A DNA stretch of 23,666 nucleotides, from contig JBGPKK010000061.1 in NCBI GenBank assembly GCA_041485905.1, forward strand, positions 1 to 23,666, in the 5' to 3' direction. Shown here in pieces: positions 7,103 through 13,991 of this stretch (positions are counted from its first letter, which is position 1; the number at the start of each line of letters is the position of its first letter). The notes under the pieces were generated by a model that made no database searches, was not told the origin of the DNA, and worked only from the letters and a program-made list of their open reading frames with translations. The DNA comes from JAHFUI01 sp041485905 (GTDB lineage Bacteria > Acidobacteriota > Vicinamibacteria > Vicinamibacterales > CAVVIG01). The position numbers and the translations under genes are program-made.

Positions 7103-7125
7103 GTCCGGCTAAAGCCGGACACTAC
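7103..7125 (-). repeat. REP-like hairpin with GTAG head
   Basis: On the minus strand GTAG (7125-7122) is followed by T and an inverted repeat GTCCGGCT/AGCCGGAC separated by TT (7120-7103). The TAG of the head is the stop codon of the upstream beta-hydroxyacid dehydrogenase. A palindrome directly after a GTAG tetranucleotide is the known layout of REP elements mobilised by RAYT transposases. A second copy with the same TACGTAG head lies at 10691-10716. Confidence 0.65.
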
Positions 7126-8039
7126 GTACTCTTCTTCTGACTTCTAATCTCCACGCCCGCCCATTCTTCCACGACTTTGGCGATGCAGGTGAAGTCGGAC
7201 GAAGCGCCGAATCTGGCCTGCGTGACGGCCAGCATCTGACGGACGGCCGCGCCCACGACCATCGGCACGCCCATCGCCTCCGCCTCGTCAACGCACAGCC
7301 GCACGTCTTTGTAGGAAAGTCCCGTCGCAAATCCGAAGTCGAACTTGCCGTTGAGAATCGATCGCGGGAACTTATCCTGCGTTGCGCTATTGCGTCCGCT
7401 CCCGGCGTTGATGATGTCGAGCAGCACCTGCGGGTCGAGCCCGGCCTTCACACCCATGGCCATCGCTTCGGACGACACGACGAGCGCGGCAGCGGCGAGG
7501 AGATTGTTCGCCAGCTTCGCTGTCTGCGCGAGACCTGGCTTCTCGCCGGTGTAAAAGAGCCGGCCCAGATTCTTGAGAATCGGCTCGACCTCGGCGAACG
7601 TCGCTTTCGGGCATGACACCATGACCGCGAGCGTGCCGGCCTTTGCGCCAGCGACGCCTCCGCTTACCGGCGAATCGACCAGCGTGATGTTCCGTTCGGC
7701 CAGGCTACGGGCGACCACGGCCGCCATGCCGGGGCCTGTGGTGGAGAGATCGACCAGGATCCGAACCTCGGTCCCGTGAACGACGCCGCCCTCTCCCAGC
7801 GCCACCGACTGCACGATGGCGGGGGTGGGAAGACTCATGAAGACGATGGACGCCTTGGATGCGACCTCTGCGGGCGACGCGGCCACGTGCGCCCCGCGCG
7901 CGGCCAGCGGTTTGACCGCGTCCGCATTCGTATCGAACACCGACAACGAGTAGCCAGCGTCGAGCAAACGCGAGGACATGGGTCCCCCCATGCGTCCCAC
8001 GCCGACAAATCCGAGCAGCTGGCTGTCCGTCACGCTCAC
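7122..8039 (-). CDS. Beta-hydroxyacid dehydrogenase (3-hydroxyisobutyrate / tartronate-semialdehyde type)
   Basis: A 305-residue NAD(P)-dependent reductase or dehydrogenase. The N-terminal Rossmann motif is GFVGVGRMGGPM (10-21), the substrate-binding motif DSPVSGGVAGAKAGTLAVMV (about 122-141), and the catalytic lysine is Lys175 in KLANNL. Length and motifs fit 3-hydroxyisobutyrate dehydrogenase and 2-hydroxy-3-oxopropionate reductase (GarR); these cannot be separated by eye. Gamma-hydroxybutyrate/succinic-semialdehyde reductases belong to the same superfamily. GTG 8039 follows the AAGGAG formed by the last codons of the lipoprotein gene, one base after its stop; GTG 8033 is an alternative. 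The frame is open further up, but only inside the lipoprotein gene. The stop codon lies in a REP-like element. Confidence 0.88.
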   Translation of the reverse strand: MSVTDSQLLGFVGVGRMGGPMSSRLLDAGYSLSVFDTNADAVKPLAARGAHVAASPAEVASKASIVFMSLPTPAIVQSVALGEGGVVHGTEVRILVDLSTTGPGMAAVVARSLAERNITLVDSPVSGGVAGAKAGTLAVMVSCPKATFAEVEPILKNLGRLFYTGEKPGLAQTAKLANNLLAAAALVVSSEAMAMGVKAGLDPQVLLDIINAGSGRNSATQDKFPRSILNGKFDFGFATGLSYKDVRLCVDEAEAMGVPMVVGAAVRQMLAVTQARFGASSDFTCIAKVVEEWAGVEIRSQKKST

Positions 8040-8040
8040 C

Positions 8041-9006
8041 TCACTCCTTGACGACCGTTTCCCACTTCGGGCACTCGCGCTCGGCGTCGGGGATGTCGAC
8101 GCTTTTGTAGTTGGTAGCGTCAATGACGACCGTCGGAAACGCGATCTCCTTCGGCACCCAGAGCTTGCGCGCGTACCGGATCGCCGCCATCGTGCCGAAG
8201 CAGCCCTGCAGGTAGCCGCTGAAGTCGGCGGTCGCGAGCAGTTTCCCCGATTTGACCGCGTCGATGCCTTCCTTCGTGGCGTTGATCCCGGCGACCAGCG
8301 CCCTGCGGTTGGCAGCGTCCAGCGCCTCGATCGCGCCGAGCGCCATGGCGTCGTTGGCCGCCATCACGCCGTTGACCGTGGGATGCGCCTGCAGCAGATT
8401 CTCGGTCACCTGCAGCGCCTGCAACCGCTGGAAGTTCCCCGGTTGCGAGGCAAGCAGCTTCACCTGCGGAAACGCTTCCATGGCCTTTTGAAAACCGCGG
8501 ACCCGCTCCATGCTGCCGTGCGATCCGCGCACGCCCTCGATGATGATGACGTTGCCCTGTCCCTTCATCTTCTCGAGCAGATAGCGGCCGCTGGCGAGTC
8601 CCAGACTGTATTCGTCGGATCCCACGTAGCTGACCAGATCCCCGCCTGCCAGATGATCGGTGATGTTGATCACCGGAATGTGCGCCGCATTCATCTTCTG
8701 CACGCCGGGGACCATGGCTTTGGAGTCCACGGGGATGAAGACGACGGCGTCCGGGCGCTTGGTAATCACGTCCTCGATCTGGTTCATTTGCTCCGGAATG
8801 CTGTCCGGCTTGGTAGGGACGTAGTGAATGACCGTGGCGCCCATCTGCCTGGCGGCGTTGTCGGCGCCAAGGCGCACCGACTGAAAGTACGGATTCGTTT
8901 GATTCTTCGTGAATACCGCAATCCTGTCGCCCGTGGTTTTCCGGGCGCACGAGAGCAGTCCTCCGCAGAGCACGACCGCCAGCGCCACCGTCGTGAGTGT
9001 CCGCAT
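8041..9006 (-). CDS. Sugar-binding lipoprotein of a ribose-type ABC importer
   Basis: A 321-residue periplasmic-binding protein of the RbsB type. The N-terminus MRTLTTVALAVVLCGGLLSCARK carries a lipobox with Cys20 as the likely lipidated residue, so it is membrane-anchored. The mature part begins RIAVFTKNQTNPYFQSVRLGADNAARQMGA, then shows DAVVFIPVDS, IPVINITDHL, YVGSDEYSLG and GVMAANDAMALGAIEAL, typical of ribose/xylose/galactose binding proteins. It should deliver its ligand to the two permeases and ATPase of the same block. Its ATG (9006) shares one base with the TGA of the preceding quinoprotein gene (TGATG), so the oxidising enzyme and the binding protein are translated in sequence. The ligand is unknown. 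Confidence 0.92.
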   Translation of the reverse strand: MRTLTTVALAVVLCGGLLSCARKTTGDRIAVFTKNQTNPYFQSVRLGADNAARQMGATVIHYVPTKPDSIPEQMNQIEDVITKRPDAVVFIPVDSKAMVPGVQKMNAAHIPVINITDHLAGGDLVSYVGSDEYSLGLASGRYLLEKMKGQGNVIIIEGVRGSHGSMERVRGFQKAMEAFPQVKLLASQPGNFQRLQALQVTENLLQAHPTVNGVMAANDAMALGAIEALDAANRRALVAGINATKEGIDAVKSGKLLATADFSGYLQGCFGTMAAIRYARKLWVPKEIAFPTVVIDATNYKSVDIPDAERECPKWETVVKE

Positions 9007-10610
9007 CAGTCGACCCCAAACGCCAGGAGTACGTTCCCCGCGCGGCCAGCCAGGCCGCCGTAACCGGAGCTCACGTACACCATGCCGTTGACGACGACCG
9101 GACCAGCCGCGCCGCCGATCGAGCCGCCCTTGGCCTTGACACCGTTCACGGTGTCGAACTCACGGTTGGTATCGAATTCCCAGATGATCGAGCCGTCTCG
9201 AGTGGAGTAGCCTCGCATCGCCCCATCGAAGGATCCTGAGAACACCACGCCGGGGATGACGGTAATCGCTGCCGACTGCGCGGCGGTGCATCCGGGGCCG
9301 GTGCCGCACTTCAACGGCGGCGGCGGTGCGAACCACACGCGATCCCCGGTATCGAGCCGTACGGCATGCAGGCCACCCGGCTGCTGTCCAAGCACGTCCG
9401 AGTTGGGAAAGTACGCGCGCTCGCCGTCCGCCGCCGAGCCCCACTCCATGCCGCCGAGCGCGCTTCCCTTTCCGGCGCGGTACTGCCACATCACGGCGCC
9501 CGACTTGTCCGGGTCGAGCCCCCAGCCTATTCCGGACTTCTGGCCGACCACGATCATGTCGCGGCCGTTGACGGTCGCCAGCATCGGCGCGTTGCCGAAA
9601 TCGAAATCCGGTCCGAGCTCCGACGGCGACGGGCAGTTGGGACTCGGCGATTCACATCCGACGACGAAGACGTCCTTGGTCGTCATCTGATTCGCCCACT
9701 TCACCTTTCCCGTCTCGAGATCCATCGCCAGCAGGGCGTCGCTCGTTTTCTGCGAAGGCTCCGTGTACATGTTGCCGGTCGCCACGTAGACGAGCCGCCG
9801 CTTCGCGTCAATGGTCGGCGAAGACCAGATGCCGGCGCCCGAAGGACCCAGCCTCTGCCCCCCTGTCGGACCCTGCGCGAGCGGCTTCGCCTCCTGGTCG
9901 AGGGTGTAGGTCTTCCAGACGACGTTGCCGTCCTGGGCATCGAGGGCGACGAGGCTGCCTCGGAAGGTGCAGCAGTGGTAAGTCGGGTTGCGCGCCAGCG
10001 CTTCTTCCGCCGATGCGACCGGCACGTACAGCCGGCCCTGATACAACGTCGGAGCGCCGGTAATCCGGGCGCCGGCATGCTCATCGACCTTGCGGGCCCA
10101 CAACAGGTCGCCAGTGGTCGCATCGATGGCGTACGCATGCCCTCCGAGATCGCCGGCGTAAACGGTGTACCCGTCACCGCGAGCCGTCTTCCGCAGCCCG
10201 ACGGTCATAGCCGCCCGTACGGCGTTCTGCGCACGGAACGTCCAGTACATGCAGCCGGTCTTTGGATCCAGGGAATACACGGAGCCGCTCTGGCTGCCAA
10301 CGAACAGCCGGCCGCCCGCGACGATGGGCTGGGCGTAGGCGTAGGCGGAATTCTCGAATCCGAACGCCCATTTGAGCTTCAGGTTCGGCAACTGCGCCGC
10401 GGTGAGCCCCGCCTGATCGGCCGGCTGAAAACGCGTGTTCGTCAGACCGGCGCCCCACCCGTTCCACCGAGCGCTCTTCAAGGGATCGGTCGGCGGCGGC
10501 GACGAAGCGCAGCGTCCGGGAACGGTGGCTGGCGCCTGCGCGCGAGCCGAAACCGCGGCCGAGACGAGGAAGACAATCGCGGCGATGACGGGGCACCACG
10601 GTTTTTTCAT
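9006..10610 (-). CDS. Secreted PQQ-type beta-propeller dehydrogenase, PVA dehydrogenase-like, without cytochrome domain
   Basis: A 534-residue protein with signal peptide MKKPWCPVIAAIVFLVSAAVSARAQA and repeated propeller blades (GRLFVGSQSGSVYSLDPKTG, HAYAIDATTGDLLWARKV, GSLVALDAQDGNVVWKTYT, YSTRDGSIIWEFDT). WNGWGAGLTNTRFQ and HCCTFRGSLVALDA match polyvinyl-alcohol dehydrogenase-like quinoproteins. Cys213-Cys214 is a vicinal pair, reminiscent of the disulfide ring of PQQ alcohol dehydrogenases, although equivalence is not proven. It aligns by eye along its length with the protein at 20669-22531 but lacks the N-terminal CxxCH domain, so electrons would go to a separate acceptor. ATG 10610 has AAAGGTG five bases upstream. 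The neighbouring transporter genes suggest it oxidises an extracytoplasmic alcohol or sugar. Confidence 0.85.
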   Translation of the reverse strand: MKKPWCPVIAAIVFLVSAAVSARAQAPATVPGRCASSPPPTDPLKSARWNGWGAGLTNTRFQPADQAGLTAAQLPNLKLKWAFGFENSAYAYAQPIVAGGRLFVGSQSGSVYSLDPKTGCMYWTFRAQNAVRAAMTVGLRKTARGDGYTVYAGDLGGHAYAIDATTGDLLWARKVDEHAGARITGAPTLYQGRLYVPVASAEEALARNPTYHCCTFRGSLVALDAQDGNVVWKTYTLDQEAKPLAQGPTGGQRLGPSGAGIWSSPTIDAKRRLVYVATGNMYTEPSQKTSDALLAMDLETGKVKWANQMTTKDVFVVGCESPSPNCPSPSELGPDFDFGNAPMLATVNGRDMIVVGQKSGIGWGLDPDKSGAVMWQYRAGKGSALGGMEWGSAADGERAYFPNSDVLGQQPGGLHAVRLDTGDRVWFAPPPPLKCGTGPGCTAAQSAAITVIPGVVFSGSFDGAMRGYSTRDGSIIWEFDTNREFDTVNGVKAKGGSIGGAAGPVVVNGMVYVSSGYGGLAGRAGNVLLAFGVD

Positions 10611-10690
10611 ACGGACACCTTTATGCGGAATGTAAGGAGGTCACCCCAAATCCATGCGGCGGCTATTGTAATCGGAAGACGCAGGGACAC
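10611..10690 (-). other. Gap upstream of the quinoprotein gene, possible internal promoter
   Basis: This junction between the second permease and the quinoprotein contains a REP-like hairpin at its permease end (listed separately). On the minus strand two TANNNT boxes occur, TACAAT (10670-10665) and TACATT (10634-10629), but neither has a clear -35 partner. A secondary promoter for the quinoprotein and downstream genes is possible and unproven. Confidence 0.3.
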
Positions 10691-10716
10691 GGCGGACCTC
10701 ATAAGGTCGGCCCTAC
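10691..10716 (-). repeat. REP-like hairpin with GTAG head (second copy)
   Basis: On the minus strand GTAG (10716-10713) leads into GGC-C-GACCT, loop TATG, AGGTC-C-GCC (10712-10691), a stem of eight pairs with one C-C mismatch. The TAG of the head is the stop codon of the permease gene. The seven bases TACGTAG are identical to those of the copy at 7103-7125, while the stem sequences differ, as in REP families that keep the head and the fold. Confidence 0.6.
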
Positions 10717-11678
10717 GTACCAATGGCTCTCCGCCGCGTGACGATATCGATCCAGACGGCCAGGAGGACAATCACGCCCGTCACCAGCGGCTGCCAGTTC
10801 GCGTTGATATTCAGGAGATTCATGCCGTTCAGCACGAGCGTCAGCGTGACCGCGCCAATCAGCGTGCCGGACAAGCTGCCCGCCCCGCCAAAGAGCGACG
10901 TGCCGCCGATGAGCACCGCCGCGACGGCGGGCAGCATGAGCGGTTCGCCGATGTCAGCTTCGGCCGAATTGAGCCGCGCGAGGTACACCAGGGCCGCCAG
11001 GCCGGCCATCGCCCCGCTCAGCGTGTAGACGAGATTGAGCCGCGTGCGTACCGGGATACCCGACAAGCGCGCCGCCTCCGCATTCGCGCCGATCGCGTAG
11101 ACCTCGTGACCGTAGGTCGTGTACCGCGTAAATACGCCGCCCGCCGTCAGGGATGCGGCCATCAGGTACGCCGGCACTGGAATCCCCAGCACATACCCGC
11201 TCCCAAGCGCGCGGAACGCCGGGGGGAAGCCATAAATGGTCTCCCCCGCCATGTACCAGTACGTGAACCCGTGGACCATCCAGAGCATGCCGTAGGTGGC
11301 GATGAAGGGCGGCAGCCGAAGCAGGGTGACCATCAGGCCGTTCAGAATGCCGATAAAGGTCCCGCAGGCGAGGCCCGCGCCGACCCCTACCGCTATCGAA
11401 CCCGTGGCTTTGAATGCGGTGGCCGCCATGCACGCACTTAACCCGACGTTCGCCCCGATTGAGAGGTCCAGACCGGCCGTCAGGATCACCAGGGTCAGGC
11501 CGGCCGCGATGAGGAAGTTCAGGCTCGCCTGCCGGAGCACGTTCAGGAGATTGGGCGCGGTGAGGAACGCTCCGCTCAGGAGCGCGAGCGTGAGGCACAG
11601 CAGCAGCACCCCGGCCAGACGATATCCGAGCGCGGTGATATCGGGCCGCAACGAGGGCGCGGTTACTGGAGCGCTCAC
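10713..11678 (-). CDS. Ribose-type (CUT2) ABC transporter permease
   Basis: A 321-residue inner-membrane permease of the RbsC family with about eight to ten hydrophobic segments. AAGLTLVILTAGLDLSIGANVGLSA is the family motif near residues 60-85, followed by PPFIATYGML, YAIGANAEAARLSGI (the cytoplasmic loop that contacts the ATPase) and VIVLLAVWIDIVTRRR at the end. The GTG start at 11678 overlaps the stop of the preceding permease gene as GTGA; longer upstream frame is shadow of that gene. It pairs with the permease at 11675-12622, probably as a heterodimer. The TAG stop is contributed by a REP-like element. Confidence 0.9.
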   Translation of the reverse strand: MSAPVTAPSLRPDITALGYRLAGVLLLCLTLALLSGAFLTAPNLLNVLRQASLNFLIAAGLTLVILTAGLDLSIGANVGLSACMAATAFKATGSIAVGVGAGLACGTFIGILNGLMVTLLRLPPFIATYGMLWMVHGFTYWYMAGETIYGFPPAFRALGSGYVLGIPVPAYLMAASLTAGGVFTRYTTYGHEVYAIGANAEAARLSGIPVRTRLNLVYTLSGAMAGLAALVYLARLNSAEADIGEPLMLPAVAAVLIGGTSLFGGAGSLSGTLIGAVTLTLVLNGMNLLNINANWQPLVTGVIVLLAVWIDIVTRRRAIGT

Positions 11679-12622
11679 GTCCGTCCTCGAATCGTATCGA
11701 TCAGCAAAGCGACGATCACCAGCAGCCCGATGCTGGCGACCTGCAGTGAGTTGTTCACCTCCATGACGTTGAGCCCGTTGCTCAAGACGGCCACTGTGAG
11801 CACGCCCAGCAGCGTACCCGGCAGCCACCCGTTGCCCCGCTCGAAGGACGTGCCGCCGACGATGACCGCCGCGATCGCGTCGAACTCCAGGCCAATGGCC
11901 GCCGTCGGGTGCCCGGCATTCGTGCGTCCTGTGAACAGCAGGGCGGCAAAACCCGCCATCGCTCCGCCAAGCGCGTAGATGCCCACGTGATACCGATTCG
12001 CCCGCACGCCGGCCAGCACGAGCGACTCGCGGTTGCCGCCGATGGCGACCACGTAGACGCCGAACCGGGTGTGGTAAAGCACGGCATGAAACGCCGCGTA
12101 GGCGGCCGCCGCAACGACGATCGAAAAAGGCAGGCCGAGCCACGTGCTCGCGTAGAGGGCCGGCAGCGCGTCGCCGATCCCGACCACGCTCCGGCCGTCG
12201 GTGACCACCAGCGCGATGCCCTGCGCCGCGTAGAGCGTCCCGAGCGTCGTCACGAACGGCGGGATGCCGACCGCCACGACCAGCAGGCCGTTGGCGATCC
12301 CGAACGCGACCCCAACCGATACGGCCGACACCAGGCCCACGATCACGCTGCTGCCGCCGTGGAGCTGGATCGCGAGGACGACACCCGCCAGGCCGAGGAC
12401 GGCGCCCATCGACAGGTCGAGGCCTTCGCTCATGATGATGAGCGTCATCGGCAGCGCGAGCAGCAGGAGCGTCGAGGATTGCACCCCGACGTTGATCAGA
12501 TTCGGCGCCGACGCAAAGCGGGGATCGAGGATCGAGAAGGTCAGGAAGAGCGCTACAAGGAGGTATCCGACGCCGGGCATCGCTGCCGCGCGCGCGAAGA
12601 GAGACCGGACCGTCATGATCAT
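11675..12622 (-). CDS. Ribose-type (CUT2) ABC transporter permease
   Basis: A 315-residue RbsC-like permease. LLALPMTLIIMSEGLDLSMGAVLGLAG (about residues 53-79) matches the family motif, and PPFVTTLGTLY, YVVAIGGNRESLVLAGV and GLLVIVALLIDTIRGRT follow in order. It starts at ATG 12622 or 12616; no clear ribosome-binding site precedes either because a perfect 10-bp hairpin ends one base upstream of the start codon. The long open frame beyond 12622 overlaps the MFS gene and is not used. It overlaps the next permease by four bases (GTGA). Two different permease genes in one system is common in CUT2 importers. Confidence 0.9.
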   Translation of the reverse strand: MIMTVRSLFARAAAMPGVGYLLVALFLTFSILDPRFASAPNLINVGVQSSTLLLLALPMTLIIMSEGLDLSMGAVLGLAGVVLAIQLHGGSSVIVGLVSAVSVGVAFGIANGLLVVAVGIPPFVTTLGTLYAAQGIALVVTDGRSVVGIGDALPALYASTWLGLPFSIVVAAAAYAAFHAVLYHTRFGVYVVAIGGNRESLVLAGVRANRYHVGIYALGGAMAGFAALLFTGRTNAGHPTAAIGLEFDAIAAVIVGGTSFERGNGWLPGTLLGVLTVAVLSNGLNVMEVNNSLQVASIGLLVIVALLIDTIRGRT

Positions 12623-12623
12623 G

Positions 12624-12646
12624 ACGCAGGACCAAAGGTCCTGCGT
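12624..12646 (-). repeat. Perfect hairpin between MFS stop and permease start
   Basis: Ten-base arms ACGCAGGACC and GGTCCTGCGT enclose a three-base loop. The hairpin begins with the last base of the MFS stop codon (TAA, 12648-12646) and ends one base before the ATG at 12622. It has no U-tract on the coding strand, so it is a poor intrinsic terminator. It would hide or replace the permease ribosome-binding site. It resembles the other two stop-codon hairpins in size but lacks the GTAG head. Confidence 0.7.
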
Positions 12647-13872
12647 TATACCGACGCGCCGCGATCGCGGCTCAGCACCAGCCACACCGCAATGCCGATC
12701 GGCGGCAACAGGGCGATGAGCCAGAAGACCTCGGCCCAGCGTCCCTGATTGAGCCAGGGACCGATCAGCCGCAGCAGCAGGAAATTCACCAGCGCCCAGG
12801 ATCCGGAGGCAATCCCGGTCATCATCGCGGCCTGTTCGCGAGGAAACGCATACGAGCCGACCTTCAACGCCACCATCTGAAATCCGCCGCCGATGAACGC
12901 CGACCACGAAATCAAGAGGATCGCAAGGGGTGGCGAGCGGGTCCAGGTGGTCGCGCCCAAGGCGAGCGCGGCGACGGTCAGCAGCAGAAACATGCTGATC
13001 GGACGTCGACTCTCGGCCCCGTACCGATCGGCCGCCCATCCCCAGAAAAAATAGCCGAGGCACCAGGCAGCCGGCGGTATCCAGAAGATCTGGTTGATCC
13101 CGGCCTGCGAGATACCCAGCGGGCCGCTCAGATACAACGGCACGATGGTGAGAATCGGGCCCGGAGCGATCGCAGGCAGCGCGTAGCTGAACACGAGCGC
13201 CCACACTCGCCGCTCCAGGGGATTGGGCCACGAGATCTTCTTGACCGTCTGCTCGACCTTCGGCAGGAACGGAGGCCGGGCGATCGAAACCCACAACAGC
13301 AGCCACCCTATGCCGAGGGCACCGGTAAAAATGAACGCCGCCCGCCATCCGTACCGCAACGCGATCGCCCCCACCAGAAGCGGAGTCACAATCGCGCCGA
13401 TCGTGCCGCCGCTAAACGACGTCGCGGTTCCGCGAGCGCGCAGATCGGCAGGCAGCGAAATGACCGCCGTCCGCAAGCCGCCGGGAAAAGTTGCGCCCTC
13501 GCCCAGACCCAGCACCGCGCGCGCCAGCGCGAAGCCCACGAACGTCGACATCCACGCGTGCGACATGCTGGCCGCGCTCCAGAGCGCCACGGCCAGGAGC
13601 ATGCCGACGCGCAAGCCGACGAAATCCAGGATCGAGCCCCAGACCGGGTTGGCCACCATGTAGGCGAGGAAGAAGAAGGAGGAAGCGTCGGAGAACTGCT
13701 TCGGCGAGAGGCCCGTATCCTTGAGGATGGTGGGCGAGAGAGCGGCCCACACCTGCCGGTCCACGAAGGCCAGCCACGAGCACAGCGCCATCCCGAGACA
13801 CGGCACCCAGACACGCCAGTCCAGGCCGACCTCGCGCGCGGTCACTCTTGCGTCCGTCGTCGATGTCGGCAT
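12646..13872 (-). CDS. MFS transporter, hexuronate/glucarate (ACS) type
   Basis: A 408-residue major facilitator with about 12 membrane segments. WLAFVDRQVWAALSPTILKDTGLSPKQFS near the N-terminus and RAVLGLGEGATFPGG in helix 4 are typical of the anion:cation symporter branch (ExuT, GarP, GudP), which imports hexuronates, glucarate and other sugar acids with protons. GTATSFSGGTIGAIVTPLL in helix 5 fits as well. The gene lies between the ATPase and the permeases of an ABC importer, an unusual place for an MFS carrier. TAGCAT ends six bases before its ATG (13872) and there is no Shine-Dalgarno sequence, so it may have its own leaderless transcript. Its stop codon starts a hairpin. Confidence 0.88.
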   Translation of the reverse strand: MPTSTTDARVTAREVGLDWRVWVPCLGMALCSWLAFVDRQVWAALSPTILKDTGLSPKQFSDASSFFFLAYMVANPVWGSILDFVGLRVGMLLAVALWSAASMSHAWMSTFVGFALARAVLGLGEGATFPGGLRTAVISLPADLRARGTATSFSGGTIGAIVTPLLVGAIALRYGWRAAFIFTGALGIGWLLLWVSIARPPFLPKVEQTVKKISWPNPLERRVWALVFSYALPAIAPGPILTIVPLYLSGPLGISQAGINQIFWIPPAAWCLGYFFWGWAADRYGAESRRPISMFLLLTVAALALGATTWTRSPPLAILLISWSAFIGGGFQMVALKVGSYAFPREQAAMMTGIASGSWALVNFLLLRLIGPWLNQGRWAEVFWLIALLPPIGIAVWLVLSRDRGASV

Positions 13873-13878
13873 GGCGGG

Positions 13879-13884
13879 ATGCTA
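13879..13884 (-). promoter_or_regulatory. Possible -10 box (TAGCAT), leaderless
   Basis: On the minus strand TAGCAT (13884-13879) ends six bases before the ATG at 13872. TTCAAT (13908-13903) lies 18 bases upstream as a weak -35 candidate and belongs to the heptad array. No ribosome-binding site fits in the remaining space. Confidence 0.4.
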
Positions 13885-13893
13885 CTGCATTTC

Positions 13894-13991
13894 AGATTGA
13901 AGATTGAAGACTTAAGATTGATCTTCAGAATCTGAGATCTGAGATCTTCAAAGATCTTTAATCTGAAATCGTTAATCTGAAATCTTCAATC
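13894..13991. repeat. Array of fourteen heptads with inverted arms
   Basis: The 98 bases divide exactly into 14 units of 7. The left side is AGATTGA, AGATTGA, AGACTTA, AGATTGA; the right side is TTTAATC, TGAAATC, GTTAATC, TGAAATC, TTCAATC, which is roughly its inverse; the centre holds units rich in GATC and CTGA. It is AT-rich in a GC-rich neighbourhood. The array fills the gap between the ATPase and MFS genes, and on the minus strand its first 33 bases code for the last ten residues and stop codon of the ATPase. Confidence 0.8.

Noticed and set aside
7103..7120. Rho-independent terminator after the beta-hydroxyacid dehydrogenase
   Set aside because: The hairpin is strong but no run of T follows on the coding strand, and the next operon gene starts 41 bases further.
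9366..11441. Long plus-strand frame (691 codons) opposite the quinoprotein and permease genes
   Set aside because: It is antisense to two well-recognised genes, is Arg/His-rich low-quality protein with no domain, and reflects GC-rich codon bias.
10713..12635. Single 640-residue fused permease
   Set aside because: The first half of that frame is a shadow of the other permease; the real start is GTG 11678 overlapping the upstream stop by four bases.
13894..13991. Possible CRISPR array
   Set aside because: Units of 7 bases without spacers, in inverted orientation; no cas gene nearby.
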